A stretch of DNA of 64,000 nucleotides, taken from contig JASLQF010000001.1 of NCBI GenBank assembly GCA_030744625.1, forward strand, positions 1 through 64,000, written 5' to 3'. The notes beneath the pieces were generated by a model. That model saw only the letters and a program-made list of their open reading frames with translations, had not been told where the DNA came from and did not search any database. Positions 20,218 through 30,566 of the stretch are shown piece after piece. The stretch's first letter is position 1. Every line of letters starts with the position of its first letter. This stretch comes from Rhodospirillales bacterium. GTDB taxonomy: Bacteria; Pseudomonadota; Alphaproteobacteria; Rhodospirillales; JASLQF01. Both the position numbers and the translations under genes were made by a program.

Positions 20218-21558
20218 TCACGAACGCGGGCTATCCGGGATATGGCGGATGGCAAACACCCGCGTCGGGGCCGTTCGACCGCGCACGGTCACCTCGCCGA
20301 CCTCCTCGAACGGGAAATCGCCGCCGGCCTCCCCGACCGCGCGCTCGCTGGCCAGGATGTAGGTGCCGTACTGCTTGTTGAGTTGTTCGAGGCGGGCGGC
20401 GACGTTGACCTCGTCGCCATGCACCGTGAAGATGAGCCGGTCCTGGGAACCCACGGCCCCGGCCACCATCTGGCCGGTGTTGATGCCGCAGCGGGTCTTC
20501 ATCTTCTCGCCATCGCCGAAGGTGCGGCTGTTCACCACCCGCTGGATGCCGATCGCCGTGCGAACCGCGTCGGCGGCGTGGTCGTCGTCGGGCTTCACCG
20601 TGTTGAACCCGACGAGCATGGCGTCGCCCTCGAACTGGGTGATGACGCCGCCATGGCCCTCGATGACCTCGGAGAGCGCCGCGAAATACTCGTTGAGGGC
20701 GCTGACCAGCTTGTCCGGGCCGATACGCTCGGAGATGGTGGAGAAGCCCTCGATGTCGGTGAACATGACCGTCGCCACCTTGACCTCGCCGTCGCCGGGC
20801 TGGATCTGGTTGTCCGCCGTGGTGATGCGGTCGGCGATCTCGCGCGACACGAATCGCGACAGATCATGTGCCGCCGTACTGTCGGCCACCGAGCGGATAA
20901 GCAGGCGCCGCGCCCGTACCAGTGCCACCGCCAGCACGAAAGTGACGAACAGGATGGAAAGAATCTTGTCGACCTCGGCGCCCACCAGGATGCTGTTGGA
21001 TGTCATGTATTCCACGTAGTCGCGGGTGATCATGGCATCGCCGGGAACGGCGAACAGCACGTAGAGCATCAGGCACAGCCAGCCCACGGCGGCCATGATG
21101 CCGGCGGCGACGATGAACACCGGCTCGAAGCGCAGCGCCCTGAGCGCGATGAAGATGAAGACGTAAAGCATGGTCGGCGCCTTCAAGTAGAAAGACGCCG
21201 GCTGCATGTACTGGATGTGGAAGCTCCAGATCAGAACCATGAGCAGGCTGGTGTCGGCGGCCACCGATACCATCAGCACCCAGCGCGGCAGCAAACCCCG
21301 GTAACTGAACCCGAGACGCAGCACGGTGAACACCAGATAAAGGGCCAGCACCCACGGCACCGGACGGAAGTCGGCGTTCATGGAGGTCTTCGGGGCGACC
21401 GCGTAAAGGGTGCCGAAGACGACCACCAGGGCCAACTGCACCCAGCCGATCAGGATCTCGCTTTGCGTCTGCTGGGCGGCGATGGACGCGTGCACGCGCT
21501 CCGCCAGGTGCGAATCCGGCCGCTCGCCGAAAACGAATCGCGATATAAGCTTCCACAT
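20218..21558 (-). CDS. Membrane-anchored class III adenylate/guanylate cyclase
   Basis: Six-TM-like N-terminus then VATVMFTDIEGFSTISERIGPDKLVSALNEYFAALSEVIEGHGGVITQFEGDAMLVGF; likely start MWKLISRF at 21558. Confidence 0.85.
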   Translation of the reverse strand: MWKLISRFVFGERPDSHLAERVHASIAAQQTQSEILIGWVQLALVVVFGTLYAVAPKTSMNADFRPVPWVLALYLVFTVLRLGFSYRGLLPRWVLMVSVAADTSLLMVLIWSFHIQYMQPASFYLKAPTMLYVFIFIALRALRFEPVFIVAAGIMAAVGWLCLMLYVLFAVPGDAMITRDYVEYMTSNSILVGAEVDKILSILFVTFVLAVALVRARRLLIRSVADSTAAHDLSRFVSREIADRITTADNQIQPGDGEVKVATVMFTDIEGFSTISERIGPDKLVSALNEYFAALSEVIEGHGGVITQFEGDAMLVGFNTVKPDDDHAADAVRTAIGIQRVVNSRTFGDGEKMKTRCGINTGQMVAGAVGSQDRLIFTVHGDEVNVAARLEQLNKQYGTYILASERAVGEAGGDFPFEEVGEVTVRGRTAPTRVFAIRHIPDSPRS

Positions 21559-21871
21559 GATCGGAGCCCTCCGCCGGCCGCCTCCCGGCCCCCCCCGGCG
21601 GGCGCCCGGGGCACGGTTCGGGAATCGGCGCCCCGGAATTATAGCCACTGACACGCTCAGCGTGCGATCACCGTGCGATCACCTGTGGACAAAGGCGCGT
21701 GACCCGCCGCCCCCGCCACGTGAATTATCCGACTGCCGTCGCCGGCGAGGCTTTCGGCTGGCTTGCATGAGCCCTAGAACTCTCCCACATAATTCGGTAG
21801 TACCTAGCGTCTCGGCAAAGTGGGCCGGCACGCGGCTAGACCCGATCGAAGCCGGCGGCAGGGAGGGATCG

Positions 21872-23761
21872 ATGGACGACCTCGTGCGCGTCGAAGACCT
21901 GAGGGTCCAGTTTCAGGTCCACGGCGGCATCGTCGACGCGGTGAAGGGCGCCTCCTTCCGCATTCGCGGGGGATCCAGCGTCGCCCTGGTCGGCGAATCG
22001 GGCTCGGGCAAGTCGGTCATCTCGCAGGCCATCATGGGCATCCTTCCCAATACCGCCCGCATCACCGGCGGCAGGATACTGTTCTCCGACCCCAAGACCC
22101 CGGGCCAGGTCACCGACATCGCCGCCTTGTCGCCCGATAGCGCGAGGATGCGTGCCATCCGCGGCAACAAGATTTCCATCATCTTCCAGGAGCCCATGAC
22201 CTCGCTTTCCCCCCTTCACACCATCGGCGACCAGATCGGCGAGGCGCTGCATTTGCACAGAGACGTCGGCCGGCGCGAAGGCCGCGACGCGGTCGTCAAT
22301 ATCTTGCGGCTGGTCGGTTACCCCGACCCGGCGGTGGCTCCGAACCTGTATCCCTTCGAGCTATCGGGAGGGTTGAGGCAGCGCGCCATGATCGCCATGG
22401 CCCTGATATGCCACCCGGCGCTGTTGGTCGCCGACGAGCCGACCACCGCCCTCGACGTCACCATTCAGGCGCAGATCCTGAAGCTCATCAAGGATCTGCA
22501 GGGCGAGCTCGGCATGGCGGTCCTGATGATCACCCACGACCTCGGCGTGGTCGCCAACATGGCCGAGGAAGTCGTCATCATCTACCAGGGCCGCATCATG
22601 GAAAGCGGCACCGCCGAGGACATATTCAATCACCCCAGCCACCCCTACCTGAAGGCCTTGCTCAAGGCCGTTCCCCATTTCGACATGAAGCCCGGCGAGC
22701 GCCTGGTGCCTCTTCGCGAGATCGACCACCAGTCGGGCCCCATGTTGGCGGTCAAGGAGCCGTGGCCGGCCGGTGCCGACGACGCCGGCCCCATGCTCGC
22801 GGTCGAGGGTATCCGCAAGAGCTTCCGCACACGCAAAACCAACTTCTTCAAGGCCAGCACCGAAAGCCTCGTAACCGCCGTCGACGGGGTCAGCTTCGAC
22901 ATCCGTCGCGGCGAGTGCTTCGGCCTGGTCGGCGAAAGCGGCTGCGGCAAGACCACGCTGAGCCGCATCATCATGCGCGCCATGACCCCCGACGAGGGGC
23001 GCGTGCTGTTGAACGACCGGGGAAACATCGTCGACCTGGTGGGCATGGACCAAAAGGCGCTTCTGCCGTTCCGCGAGAAGATCCAAATGGTCTTCCAGGA
23101 CCCTTACGGCTCCCTGAACCCGCGCATGACCGTGTTCGATATCGTCCGCGAGCCGCTGGTCATCCACAGGGTCGGCGACGCCGATTCGCAGGCCGAAATG
23201 GTCAAGGAGCTGATGCGTCTGGTCGGTCTCGACCCGCGTTTCCTCAACCGCTATCCGCACAGCTTTTCGGGCGGCCAGCGTCAACGCATCGGCGTGGCTC
23301 GGGCGCTGGCCCTCAAACCGGACATCCTGATCTGCGACGAGCCGGTATCGGCGCTCGACGTCTCGATTCAGGCGCAGCTGCTCAATCTCCTGAAGGAACT
23401 GCAATCGGAACTCGACCTCACCTATCTCTTCATTTCACACAACCTGGCCGTCGTCGATTACATCGCCGACCGCATCGCCGTCATGTGCGGCGGCCGGCTG
23501 GTCGAAATGGCGCCCCGCGAACTGCTTTTTCGCAACCCCATCCACCCCTATACCCGGGCGCTGTTCGCCGCCGTGCCCTACCCCGACCTCGAGCGCATGC
23601 TGGATTTCAAGGCGCTGAGCGCCGGCCGGTCCTCCAATCCGGCCGCCTGGCCGAAGCCATTCAGCGCCGATGGGACCAAGCCCCTCGACTACATTGAACT
23701 CGGCGACGGCCATCGGGTGCTCGCCGACCGCAACGCCGACGCCGGGGACCTGAGGCCGTGA
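21872..23761 (+). CDS. Peptide/opine-type ABC transporter, fused double ATP-binding protein (DppD-DppF/YejF-like)
   Basis: Two NBDs in one chain: GESGSGKSVISQ / LSGGLRQRAMIAMAL / LLVADEPTTALD and GESGCGKTTLSR / FSGGQRQRIGVARAL / ILICDEPVSALD. Confidence 0.9.
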   Translation: MDDLVRVEDLRVQFQVHGGIVDAVKGASFRIRGGSSVALVGESGSGKSVISQAIMGILPNTARITGGRILFSDPKTPGQVTDIAALSPDSARMRAIRGNKISIIFQEPMTSLSPLHTIGDQIGEALHLHRDVGRREGRDAVVNILRLVGYPDPAVAPNLYPFELSGGLRQRAMIAMALICHPALLVADEPTTALDVTIQAQILKLIKDLQGELGMAVLMITHDLGVVANMAEEVVIIYQGRIMESGTAEDIFNHPSHPYLKALLKAVPHFDMKPGERLVPLREIDHQSGPMLAVKEPWPAGADDAGPMLAVEGIRKSFRTRKTNFFKASTESLVTAVDGVSFDIRRGECFGLVGESGCGKTTLSRIIMRAMTPDEGRVLLNDRGNIVDLVGMDQKALLPFREKIQMVFQDPYGSLNPRMTVFDIVREPLVIHRVGDADSQAEMVKELMRLVGLDPRFLNRYPHSFSGGQRQRIGVARALALKPDILICDEPVSALDVSIQAQLLNLLKELQSELDLTYLFISHNLAVVDYIADRIAVMCGGRLVEMAPRELLFRNPIHPYTRALFAAVPYPDLERMLDFKALSAGRSSNPAAWPKPFSADGTKPLDYIELGDGHRVLADRNADAGDLRP

Positions 23762-25707
23762 TCGTGGCACGACGCACCGTGGCCCTTGTGGCCCTGTGGA
23801 CGGCGATCGCCATCCTTGCTTCGGCATCTTGCGGAGCCTTGTCCACCAAGGCGCTGGCGGCGCAAGCGACGCCCGTGGAGGCGCCAGTCCTTGTCGCGCA
23901 AGTGAAATCGGGACGCCTGCCGCCGCTTGCCGAACGTCTGCCGGCGCCGCCCCTGGTCGCTCCCATGAACGGCAACGGCCTGAGCCCGGGGCGCCATGGC
24001 GGCGTCCTCAATTTCCTGATGGCCAAGCCCAAGGACGTGCGCATGATGACGGTCTACGGCTACGCGCGTCTCGCCGCCTACAACGCCGACCTGGAGATCG
24101 TCCCCGATATCCTGGAGCGCCTCGAGGTGCGCGCCAACCGCGAGTTCACCCTCTACTTGCGCAAGGGCCACCGGTGGTCGGACGGCCATCCCTTCACCGC
24201 CGAGGACTTCCGCTATTACTGGGAGGACGTGGCCAATGACAAGGGCCTGGCACCCTTCGGCTTGCAGACGCGGCTCCTGGTGGACGGCGAGGCACCGCGT
24301 TTCGAGGTCATCGACGAGACCACGGTGCGCTACACCTGGCCCCAGCCCAACCCCTATTTCGTGCCGGCGCTGGCGGCGCCGTCGCCGCTCTATGTCTACC
24401 GGCCGGCCCACTACCTGAAGCGTTTTCATCCCCGCTACGCGGACGCCGACGAACTGCGGCGCCAGGCCAAGGCGGCGGGAAAGAGGAACTGGGCGAGCCT
24501 GCACCACAGCAAGGACCGCCAGTACCGCTTCGACAACCCCGATTTGCCGACCCTGCAGCCCTGGATGCTCACCACGCCGCCGCCGACCGAGCGCTTCGTC
24601 TTCAAGCGCAACCCCTACTACCACCGCGTCGACCCGGCGGGGCGCCAGCTGCCCTACATCGACGAGGTGGTCATGCAGATTGTCGCCAACAAGATCATAC
24701 CGGCCAAGACCGGGAGCGGAGAATCGGACCTGCAGGCCCGCTACCTGCGTTTCGATCACTACACCTTCCTCAAGGAAAGCGAGAGGCGCAACGACTTCGC
24801 CGTGCGCCTGTGGCGCACCGTGAAGGGTGCGCAGCTGGCGCTCTATCCCAACCTCAACATCCAGGACCCGGTGTGGAAAAAGCTGTTGCGCGACGCCCGC
24901 TTCCGGCGCGCCCTATCGCTCGCCATCGACCGCCGCGAGATCAACCAGGTCGTCTATTTCGGCCTGGCGCGCGAAAGCAACAACACGATCCTGCCCAAGA
25001 GCCCGCTTTTCCGAGAAACCTACCAGCGGACGTGGGCCGGGTACGATCCCCGCCGCGCCAAAGCCCTTCTCGATGCCGTCGGCCTTGACCGGCGCGACGA
25101 AGACGGCATACGCCTGCTGCCCGACGGTCGGCTCCTCGAGATCGTCGTCGAGACGGCCGGCGAAAGCACGGAGGAATCGGACGTCCTGGAACTCATCTCC
25201 GATTCCTGGAAGGGGGTTGGAATCAAGCTGTTCACCCGGCCCTCCCAGCGCGAGGTGTTCCGCAAGCGTATTTTTTCCGGACAAACGGTCATGTCCGTAT
25301 GGTCGGGAATCACCAACGGAGTCCCCACGGCCAACATGAGCCCGGAGGAATTCGTCCCCTCCAACCAGCACCAGCTACAGTGGCCGAAATGGGGACAACA
25401 CGTGGAGACCAGCGGCAGGACGGGCGAGGCCGCCGACATGCCCGTCGCCCAGGAACTGACGCGCCTGAACGAGGCCTGGCGGCGCGCCGGCGAACCGGCG
25501 GAGCAGCGGCGCATCTGGCACCGCATATTGCAGATTCACTCCGATCAGGTCTTTACCATCGGCATCGTCAACGGCACTCTGCAACCGGTCGTCGTCAATA
25601 ACAACTTGCGAAACGTGCCCGAGAAGGGAATCTACAATTGGGACCCGGGCTCCTACTTCGGCATGTACAAGCCGGATACCTTCTGGTTCGCGGAGGGCGC
25701 CAAGTGA
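23758..25707 (+). CDS. ABC transporter substrate-binding protein (SBP family 5)
   Basis: Signal peptide; LYLRKGHRWSDGHPFTAEDFRYYWEDV; start overlaps the ATPase gene. Confidence 0.9.
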   Translation: MIVARRTVALVALWTAIAILASASCGALSTKALAAQATPVEAPVLVAQVKSGRLPPLAERLPAPPLVAPMNGNGLSPGRHGGVLNFLMAKPKDVRMMTVYGYARLAAYNADLEIVPDILERLEVRANREFTLYLRKGHRWSDGHPFTAEDFRYYWEDVANDKGLAPFGLQTRLLVDGEAPRFEVIDETTVRYTWPQPNPYFVPALAAPSPLYVYRPAHYLKRFHPRYADADELRRQAKAAGKRNWASLHHSKDRQYRFDNPDLPTLQPWMLTTPPPTERFVFKRNPYYHRVDPAGRQLPYIDEVVMQIVANKIIPAKTGSGESDLQARYLRFDHYTFLKESERRNDFAVRLWRTVKGAQLALYPNLNIQDPVWKKLLRDARFRRALSLAIDRREINQVVYFGLARESNNTILPKSPLFRETYQRTWAGYDPRRAKALLDAVGLDRRDEDGIRLLPDGRLLEIVVETAGESTEESDVLELISDSWKGVGIKLFTRPSQREVFRKRIFSGQTVMSVWSGITNGVPTANMSPEEFVPSNQHQLQWPKWGQHVETSGRTGEAADMPVAQELTRLNEAWRRAGEPAEQRRIWHRILQIHSDQVFTIGIVNGTLQPVVVNNNLRNVPEKGIYNWDPGSYFGMYKPDTFWFAEGAK

Positions 25708-25796
25708 CGGCACGGAAAACGGTGGGAACTTGGACAAGGATAACGTGACGGCGGTCTCGCCCGACCGCGGGGGCCGCGTCGTCAACTAGGATCGCC

Positions 25797-26795
25797 ATGC
25801 TCGGATACATCGTTCGCCGCCTGTTCATCATGATTCCGACGCTGCTCGCCATCAGCGTGCTCGTCTTCGTCATCATCGAGCTGCCCCCCGGCGACTACCT
25901 GGAGAGCTACGTCGCCGAGCTGCAAAGCCAGGGCGAATCCATAGATCCCAAGAGAATCGAGTTCCTGCGCCAGGAATACGGCTTCGACAAGCCAATGCAC
26001 GAACGCTACATCCACTGGGTGTGGGGCATGGTGCAAGGCGATTTCGGCTATTCCTTCGAATACCGCCTGCCGGTGCGTGACGTGGTCGGTGACAAATTGT
26101 TCCTGACGGTGATCGTTTCATTTTTCACGGTCCTGTTCACGTGGATCATGGCCTTCCCCATCGGCGTCTATTCGGCGACCCACCAGTACAGCTGGGGCGA
26201 CTACGGACTGACCTTCATCGGCCTTCTCGGCCTGGCCACCCCCAACTTCCTGCTGGCGCTGGTGCTGCTTTACCTCGCCAACGTGTGGTTCGGGACCTCG
26301 ATCGGCGGTCTCATGGATCCCCAGTACCTCGACCAACCGTGGAGCTGGGCCAAGGCGCAATCGGTCCTCGAGCATCTGTGGATTCCGGTCGTCGTCGTCG
26401 GCACGTCGGGCACGGCGGCGATGATCCGCCGCCTGCGCGCCAACCTCCTCGACGAACTGGAAAAGCAGTACGTGATCACGGCCCGCGCCAAGGGGCTGCC
26501 CCCGTTCCGGGCGCTCCTCAAGTACCCGCTGCGCATGGCGCTCAACTTCTTCATCTCCGATATTGGCAGCATCCTGCCCTCCGTCTTCTCGGGAACCGCG
26601 CTCGTCGCCATCGTCCTGTCTCTTCCCACCACCGGGCCCGTCCTTCTCGCCGCCCTGCAAAGCCAGGACATGTACCTGGCCGGCTCTTTCCTCATGTTCC
26701 TGGCCGTGCTCACGGTGATCGGCGTGCTGCTTTCCGACCTGGCGCTGGCCGCCCTCGACCCGCGCATCCGCCTGCAAGGGGGAACGACGCGATGA
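25797..26795 (+). CDS. ABC transporter permease (DppB-type)
   Basis: MLGYIVRRLFIMIPTLLAISVLVFVIIELPPGDYLE ... DELEKQYVITARAKGLP EAA-loop. Confidence 0.92.
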   Translation: MLGYIVRRLFIMIPTLLAISVLVFVIIELPPGDYLESYVAELQSQGESIDPKRIEFLRQEYGFDKPMHERYIHWVWGMVQGDFGYSFEYRLPVRDVVGDKLFLTVIVSFFTVLFTWIMAFPIGVYSATHQYSWGDYGLTFIGLLGLATPNFLLALVLLYLANVWFGTSIGGLMDPQYLDQPWSWAKAQSVLEHLWIPVVVVGTSGTAAMIRRLRANLLDELEKQYVITARAKGLPPFRALLKYPLRMALNFFISDIGSILPSVFSGTALVAIVLSLPTTGPVLLAALQSQDMYLAGSFLMFLAVLTVIGVLLSDLALAALDPRIRLQGGTTR

Positions 26796-27964
26796 CGCCC
26801 CCGAAAGCGGACGCCGGCGCGCTCCGGCACTGGGTCTCCGAGGAGCCCTTCGATCCCTATTCGATCGAGCCGCTGTCGCCCGAACAGGAGCACTACTATC
26901 TGGCCTCCCAGTGGCAGCTCATGTGGTGGAAGTTCAAGCGCCACCGCCTCGGGGTCGCCTGCGGCGTCTTTCTGCTCCTCATGTACGCTTCGGTGCTGAT
27001 CAGCGAGTTCCTGGCGCCCTACAACCTGCACTCGCGGCACACCGAATTCATTTACGCGCCGCCCCAGTCCGTTCACCTCTTCCACGAAGGCGAATTCATC
27101 GGGCCCTTCGTGTACGGCACCAACTATCGCCTCAACATGGAGAACCTGCGCCGCGAGTACACCGAGAACAGGTCGGAGATATACCGCATCGGCTTGTTCT
27201 GCCGGGGCGATACATACAGCTTCTGGGGTATCGGCCGGGGCAGCCTGCACCTGATTTGCGTGGCCGAGGGCGGCTCCATGTTCCTGCTGGGCACCGATCG
27301 GCTGGGCCGCGACGTGTTGTCGCGCATCATCTATGGGGCGCGCATATCCCTGACCATCGGGCTTCTCGGCATCACCATCAGCTTCGTTCTTGGCATCGTC
27401 ATCGGGGGATTGGCCGGTTACTATGGGGGGGTGCTCGACCTGCTCGTGCAACGGCTCATCGAGATCCTCCAGTCCTTCCCCCACATTCCGCTGTGGATGG
27501 CGCTTTCCGCGGTGCTGCCGGTGACCTGGAGCCCCCTTCTCATCTTTTTCGGAATCACCATCATCCTCGGCCTGCTCGACTGGACGGGGCTGGCGCGCGG
27601 CGTGCGCTCCAAGCTGCTGGCGCTGCGCGAGGAGGACTACTGCATGGCGGCCCAGCTCATGGGGGCGCGTACGCCCCGCATCATCGGCCGCCACCTTGTG
27701 CCCGGGTTCATGAGCCACCTGATCGCCTCGGCGACGCTGTCCATCCCCACCATGGTGCTGGGGGAGACGGCGCTGAGCTTCCTCGGCCTCGGCCTCAGGC
27801 CGCCCATCACCAGTTGGGGGGTGCTGCTCAACGAGGCGCAGAACATCAACGTGGTGGCGCTCTATCCGTGGCTCATGCTGCCGGTGGTGCCGGTGGTGCT
27901 CATCATCCTCGCCTTCAGCTTCTTCGGCGACGGCCTGCGCGACGCCGCCGACCCTTACAAGTAG
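26792..27964 (+). CDS. ABC transporter permease (DppC-type)
   Basis: LGTDRLGRDVLSRIIYGARISLTIGLLG; EAA loop; start overlaps the upstream permease stop. Confidence 0.92.
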   Translation: MTPPKADAGALRHWVSEEPFDPYSIEPLSPEQEHYYLASQWQLMWWKFKRHRLGVACGVFLLLMYASVLISEFLAPYNLHSRHTEFIYAPPQSVHLFHEGEFIGPFVYGTNYRLNMENLRREYTENRSEIYRIGLFCRGDTYSFWGIGRGSLHLICVAEGGSMFLLGTDRLGRDVLSRIIYGARISLTIGLLGITISFVLGIVIGGLAGYYGGVLDLLVQRLIEILQSFPHIPLWMALSAVLPVTWSPLLIFFGITIILGLLDWTGLARGVRSKLLALREEDYCMAAQLMGARTPRIIGRHLVPGFMSHLIASATLSIPTMVLGETALSFLGLGLRPPITSWGVLLNEAQNINVVALYPWLMLPVVPVVLIILAFSFFGDGLRDAADPYK

Positions 27965-28085
27965 AAAGGGCCGCCTTCGGCGCACCGAATCAACCCTATC
28001 GACGGCTTGGGATGGTGTGGCATATTAACCTGCGATCGGAATCGCCAACGGATAAACAAAGATGCGGGGGGACAAGGGGGGACCG

Positions 28086-29306
28086 ATGGTCGATCGTCTG
28101 AACGACGCGCGCCTCCTTATATACAGCCACGATACCTTCGGCCTCGGCCACCTGCGCCGCTGCCGCACCATCGCCCACGCCCTGGTCGAACAGTTCAAGG
28201 GGCTGTCCGTCCTCATCCTCTCGGGCTCGCCCATTCTCGGCAGCTTCGATTTCCGCACCCGCGTCGATTACGTGAAGATCCCCAGCGTCATCAAGCTCCA
28301 CAACGGCCAGTACACGCCGCTCGGCCTTCACCTCGATCTCAAGAAGACCCTGGAAATCCGCGCTTCCATCATCCGTCACACGGCCGAGGTGTTCGAGCCC
28401 GACCTGCTCATCGTCGACAAGGAGCCCCTCGGGCTGAAAGGCGAGGTCGCCGAGACCCTGACCATGCTCAAGAAGCGCGGCACCAGCCTCGTGCTCGGCC
28501 TGCGCGACGTCATGGACGAACCCACGCTGCTGCGCCGCGAGTGGGAAGGGCGCAACGTCATCCCCGTGCTTCGCGACCTCTATGACGAAATCTGGGTTTA
28601 CGGCCTGTCCGAAATCTGGGACCCCCTGGCCGATTTGGAGGTCCCCGCCGGCGTGCGCCGCAAGATGGTCTATACGGGCTTTCTGCCGAGGACGGTCTCC
28701 AGGAACCCACAGGTCACCCCCACCGTGCGCATGGACGAGCCCTACCTGCTGGTCACCGCCGGCGGCGGCGGCGACGGCGACGTTCTCATGGATTGGGTGC
28801 TGCGCGCCTACGAATACGACCCGGATCTCCCCTATGCCGCCCTCCTCGTGCTCGGCCCGTTCATGCGCCCGGAGACGCAAAGACACTTTCAAGAGCGGGT
28901 GAACCGTCAATCGCGGGTCAAGACCATCACCTTCGACAGCCACATGGAGATATTGCTCGCCGAGTCGGCGGGCGTCGTCGCCATGGGGGGCTACAACACG
29001 TTCTGCGAGATCCTCTCCTTCGACAAGCGCGCCGTGATCGTCCCGCGCTCGAAGCCCAGGCGCGAGCAATTGATCCGCGCCACTCGCGCCGACGACCTGA
29101 ACCTCGCCAAAATGCTCAGTGCCGACGGCGCGCGAGACGCCCGCATCATGGCCGACGCCCTGCGCGCGCTGCCCGCTCAGCGTCTTCCTTCCGAGGTCTC
29201 GATGCCGGGCCTGCTCGGCGGGCTGGACATCGTCAGCCGCCGTTTCGAGAACCGCATGTCGGACCGCCCTGTCGAGGAAACGACGCTCCTGCGGGAACAG
29301 GTGTAA
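28086..29306 (+). CDS. GT-B/MurG-like predicted glycosyltransferase (COG4671-like)
   Basis: LLIYSHDTFGLGHLRRCRTIAHAL ... GVVAMGGYNTFCEILSFDKRAVIVPR; start could also be 28062. Confidence 0.75.
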   Translation: MVDRLNDARLLIYSHDTFGLGHLRRCRTIAHALVEQFKGLSVLILSGSPILGSFDFRTRVDYVKIPSVIKLHNGQYTPLGLHLDLKKTLEIRASIIRHTAEVFEPDLLIVDKEPLGLKGEVAETLTMLKKRGTSLVLGLRDVMDEPTLLRREWEGRNVIPVLRDLYDEIWVYGLSEIWDPLADLEVPAGVRRKMVYTGFLPRTVSRNPQVTPTVRMDEPYLLVTAGGGGDGDVLMDWVLRAYEYDPDLPYAALLVLGPFMRPETQRHFQERVNRQSRVKTITFDSHMEILLAESAGVVAMGGYNTFCEILSFDKRAVIVPRSKPRREQLIRATRADDLNLAKMLSADGARDARIMADALRALPAQRLPSEVSMPGLLGGLDIVSRRFENRMSDRPVEETTLLREQV

Positions 29307-29315
29307 GAGTCCGGC

Positions 29316-30566
29316 GTGTCCGGAACCATCGCCTTTGTCCTGAAGGGCTACCCGCGGCTCTCCGAGACTTTCATCGCCCAGGAAATCCTCGCCCTCGAGA
29401 AGCGCGGCCTTGACATCCACATCTATTCCCTGCGCCGCCCGACAGATCCGCATCGCCACCCCGTCCACGGGGAAATCGGCGCCTCGGTCAGCTACCTGCC
29501 GGAATACCTGCACCACGAACCCCGGCGCGTGGCGCGCGCCTGGCTGGCGGCGCGGCGGCTACCCGGCTACCGCGCGGCGCTTGCCGTCTGGCTCGGCGAT
29601 CTTGGCCGCGAACCGACGCGAAACCGCGTCCGCCGATTCGGCCAGGCCCTGGTTCTGGCCGCCGAGTTGGGCACCGGCGTGCGCCACCTGCACGCCCATT
29701 TTCTCCACACGCCGGCCTCTGTGGCGCGCTATGCCAGCCTGCTCACCGGCTTGCCGTGGAGCTGTTCGGCCCACGCCAAGGACATCTGGACGACGCCGGA
29801 ATGGGAGAAGCGGGAAAAGCTCGCCGGCCTCGAATGGCTGGCCGCGTGCTCGCGCGCCGCCCGCGACCATCTGGCGGCCCTGGCCACCGACCCCGGGCGG
29901 GTGCACCTCGCCTACCACGGCCTCGATTTCCAGCGCTTCCCCAGGCCCGGCGGCACGCGTCCGGAACGCGACGGCGCGGACGGCGACGATCCGGTAGTCA
30001 TCCTGGCGGTGGGCCGGGCGGTGGAAAAGAAGGGCTTCGACGTACTGCTGGCGGCGCTCGCCGGTCTGCCCCGGCACCTGCACTGGCGCCTCGTCCACGT
30101 CGGCGGTGGGGCCCTCATGTCCGGCCTCGAGGACCAGGCCAGGGCGGGCGGCATCGCCGAGCGCGTCACATGGGCTGGTGCCCTGGACCACGACGCGGTG
30201 ATCGCTCATTACGGCGCGGCGGACCTATTCGTGCTGCCGAGCCGCGTCGCCGCCGACGGCGACCGCGACGGCCTGCCCAACGTACTGATGGAGGCGCAGA
30301 GTCAGGGCCTGGCCTGCCTGTCGACGTGGGTGTCGGCGGTCCCCGAGGTCATCGAGGACGGGCACACCGGCGTCCTGGTCGCGCCCGACGACGAACGGGC
30401 GTTGGCGGCGGCCCTGCAACGCCTGATCGCCGACCCCCGACTGCGCGCCCGTCTCGGCGCCGAGGGGTGCCGGCGGGTGCGCGCCGAGTTCTCGCACGAG
30501 CCCGGCATCGCCAGCCTGCTGGCCCGTTTCAACGGAGAGACCGACGACGTTCGGCGATGCGCATAG
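29316..30566 (+). CDS. Glycosyltransferase family 4
   Basis: KGYPRLSETFIAQEILALEKRG ... GRAVEKKGFDVLLAALAGLP ... EAQSQGLACLSTWVSAVPEVIEDGHTGVLV. Confidence 0.88.
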   Translation: MSGTIAFVLKGYPRLSETFIAQEILALEKRGLDIHIYSLRRPTDPHRHPVHGEIGASVSYLPEYLHHEPRRVARAWLAARRLPGYRAALAVWLGDLGREPTRNRVRRFGQALVLAAELGTGVRHLHAHFLHTPASVARYASLLTGLPWSCSAHAKDIWTTPEWEKREKLAGLEWLAACSRAARDHLAALATDPGRVHLAYHGLDFQRFPRPGGTRPERDGADGDDPVVILAVGRAVEKKGFDVLLAALAGLPRHLHWRLVHVGGGALMSGLEDQARAGGIAERVTWAGALDHDAVIAHYGAADLFVLPSRVAADGDRDGLPNVLMEAQSQGLACLSTWVSAVPEVIEDGHTGVLVAPDDERALAAALQRLIADPRLRARLGAEGCRRVRAEFSHEPGIASLLARFNGETDDVRRCA

